A DNA stretch of 6,424 bases, from NCBI GenBank assembly GCA_964404205.1, contig CAYOJD010000147.1, positions 1 to 6,424 on the forward strand, read 5' to 3'. The stretch's first letter is position 1, and each line of letters begins with the position of its first letter. Under the pieces are notes generated by a model that did not search any database, was not told where the DNA came from, and saw only the letters and a list, made by a program, of their open reading frames with translations. This document shows positions 6,356 through 6,424 of this stretch, one piece after another. This stretch comes from CAZWBR01 sp964404205. GTDB taxonomy: Bacteria; Bacteroidota; Bacteroidia; Bacteroidales; Prolixibacteraceae. Position numbers and translations under genes: made by a program.

Positions 6356-6424
6356 CAAGCAATTACAGTCAATCCATGGTCTTTACAATCCGATAATCCC
6401 CGGTGAATGGGCGCAATGGGAACA
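6356..6424. other. Window-edge stretch, possibly the tail of a convergent gene
   Basis: These 69 bases after the HAD stop hold no clear + strand gene. On the minus strand two frames run in from the edge. One ends ...TGDYRIVKTMD with TGA at 6369-6371; the other ends ...GLTVIAC with a stop at 6352-6354, overlapping the HAD stop. Either might be the C-terminus of a convergent gene, but 17-23 codons are too few to tell. No terminator hairpin is visible here. Confidence 0.2.

Overview
The window reads as ordinary chromosomal DNA from a member of the Bacteroidota, probably class Bacteroidia; genus cannot be told from the sequence. The clues are an M56 protease fused to a carboxypeptidase-like domain, a SusC-like plug segment and a TonB C-terminus; a GH2 enzyme ending in DUF4982 and GH2_C5 domains behind a lipoprotein signal; promoters with the Bacteroidota -7 element TAnnTTTG; and start codons preceded by A-rich leaders rather than Shine-Dalgarno sequences.

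Layout, all confident genes on the + strand. (1) 1-203 is an AT-rich control region with two ACTA..TAGT dyads exactly 30 bp apart, one sitting inside the promoter. (2) 204-2357 is a two-gene operon: a BlaI/MecI-family repressor and, 3 nt downstream, a BlaR1-like M56 membrane metallopeptidase whose sensor is replaced by envelope/TonB-type domains. It closes with a textbook intrinsic terminator at 2386-2429. (3) 2430-2702 is AT-rich, with candidate promoters for the next gene and a doubtful small minus-strand ORF. (4) 2703-5249 is a complete GH2 beta-galactosidase-like lipoprotein. (5) 5250-5530 holds two strong adjacent hairpins and then a 9-bp inverted repeat flanking a perfect -7 element. (6) 5531-6355 is a Cof-type HAD phosphatase. 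(7) 6356-6424 cannot be assigned.

The repressor and protease form one signalling module: by analogy with BlaR1-BlaI and MecR1-MecI, the periplasmic part of the protease senses something, the cytosolic zinc site becomes active, and the repressor is inactivated, freeing the operators in its own promoter. There is no penicillin-binding sensor domain, so the signal is unlikely to be a beta-lactam; the TonB and plug-like domains point to the envelope or TonB-dependent transport. The GH2 enzyme and the HAD phosphatase look like separate transcription units, and nothing in the sequence ties them to the signalling pair. The most interesting items are the receptor-like and TonB-like parts within one protease chain, and the clean operator architecture that could define its regulon. 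I see no CRISPR array, rRNA, tRNA, intact insertion sequence or phage gene.
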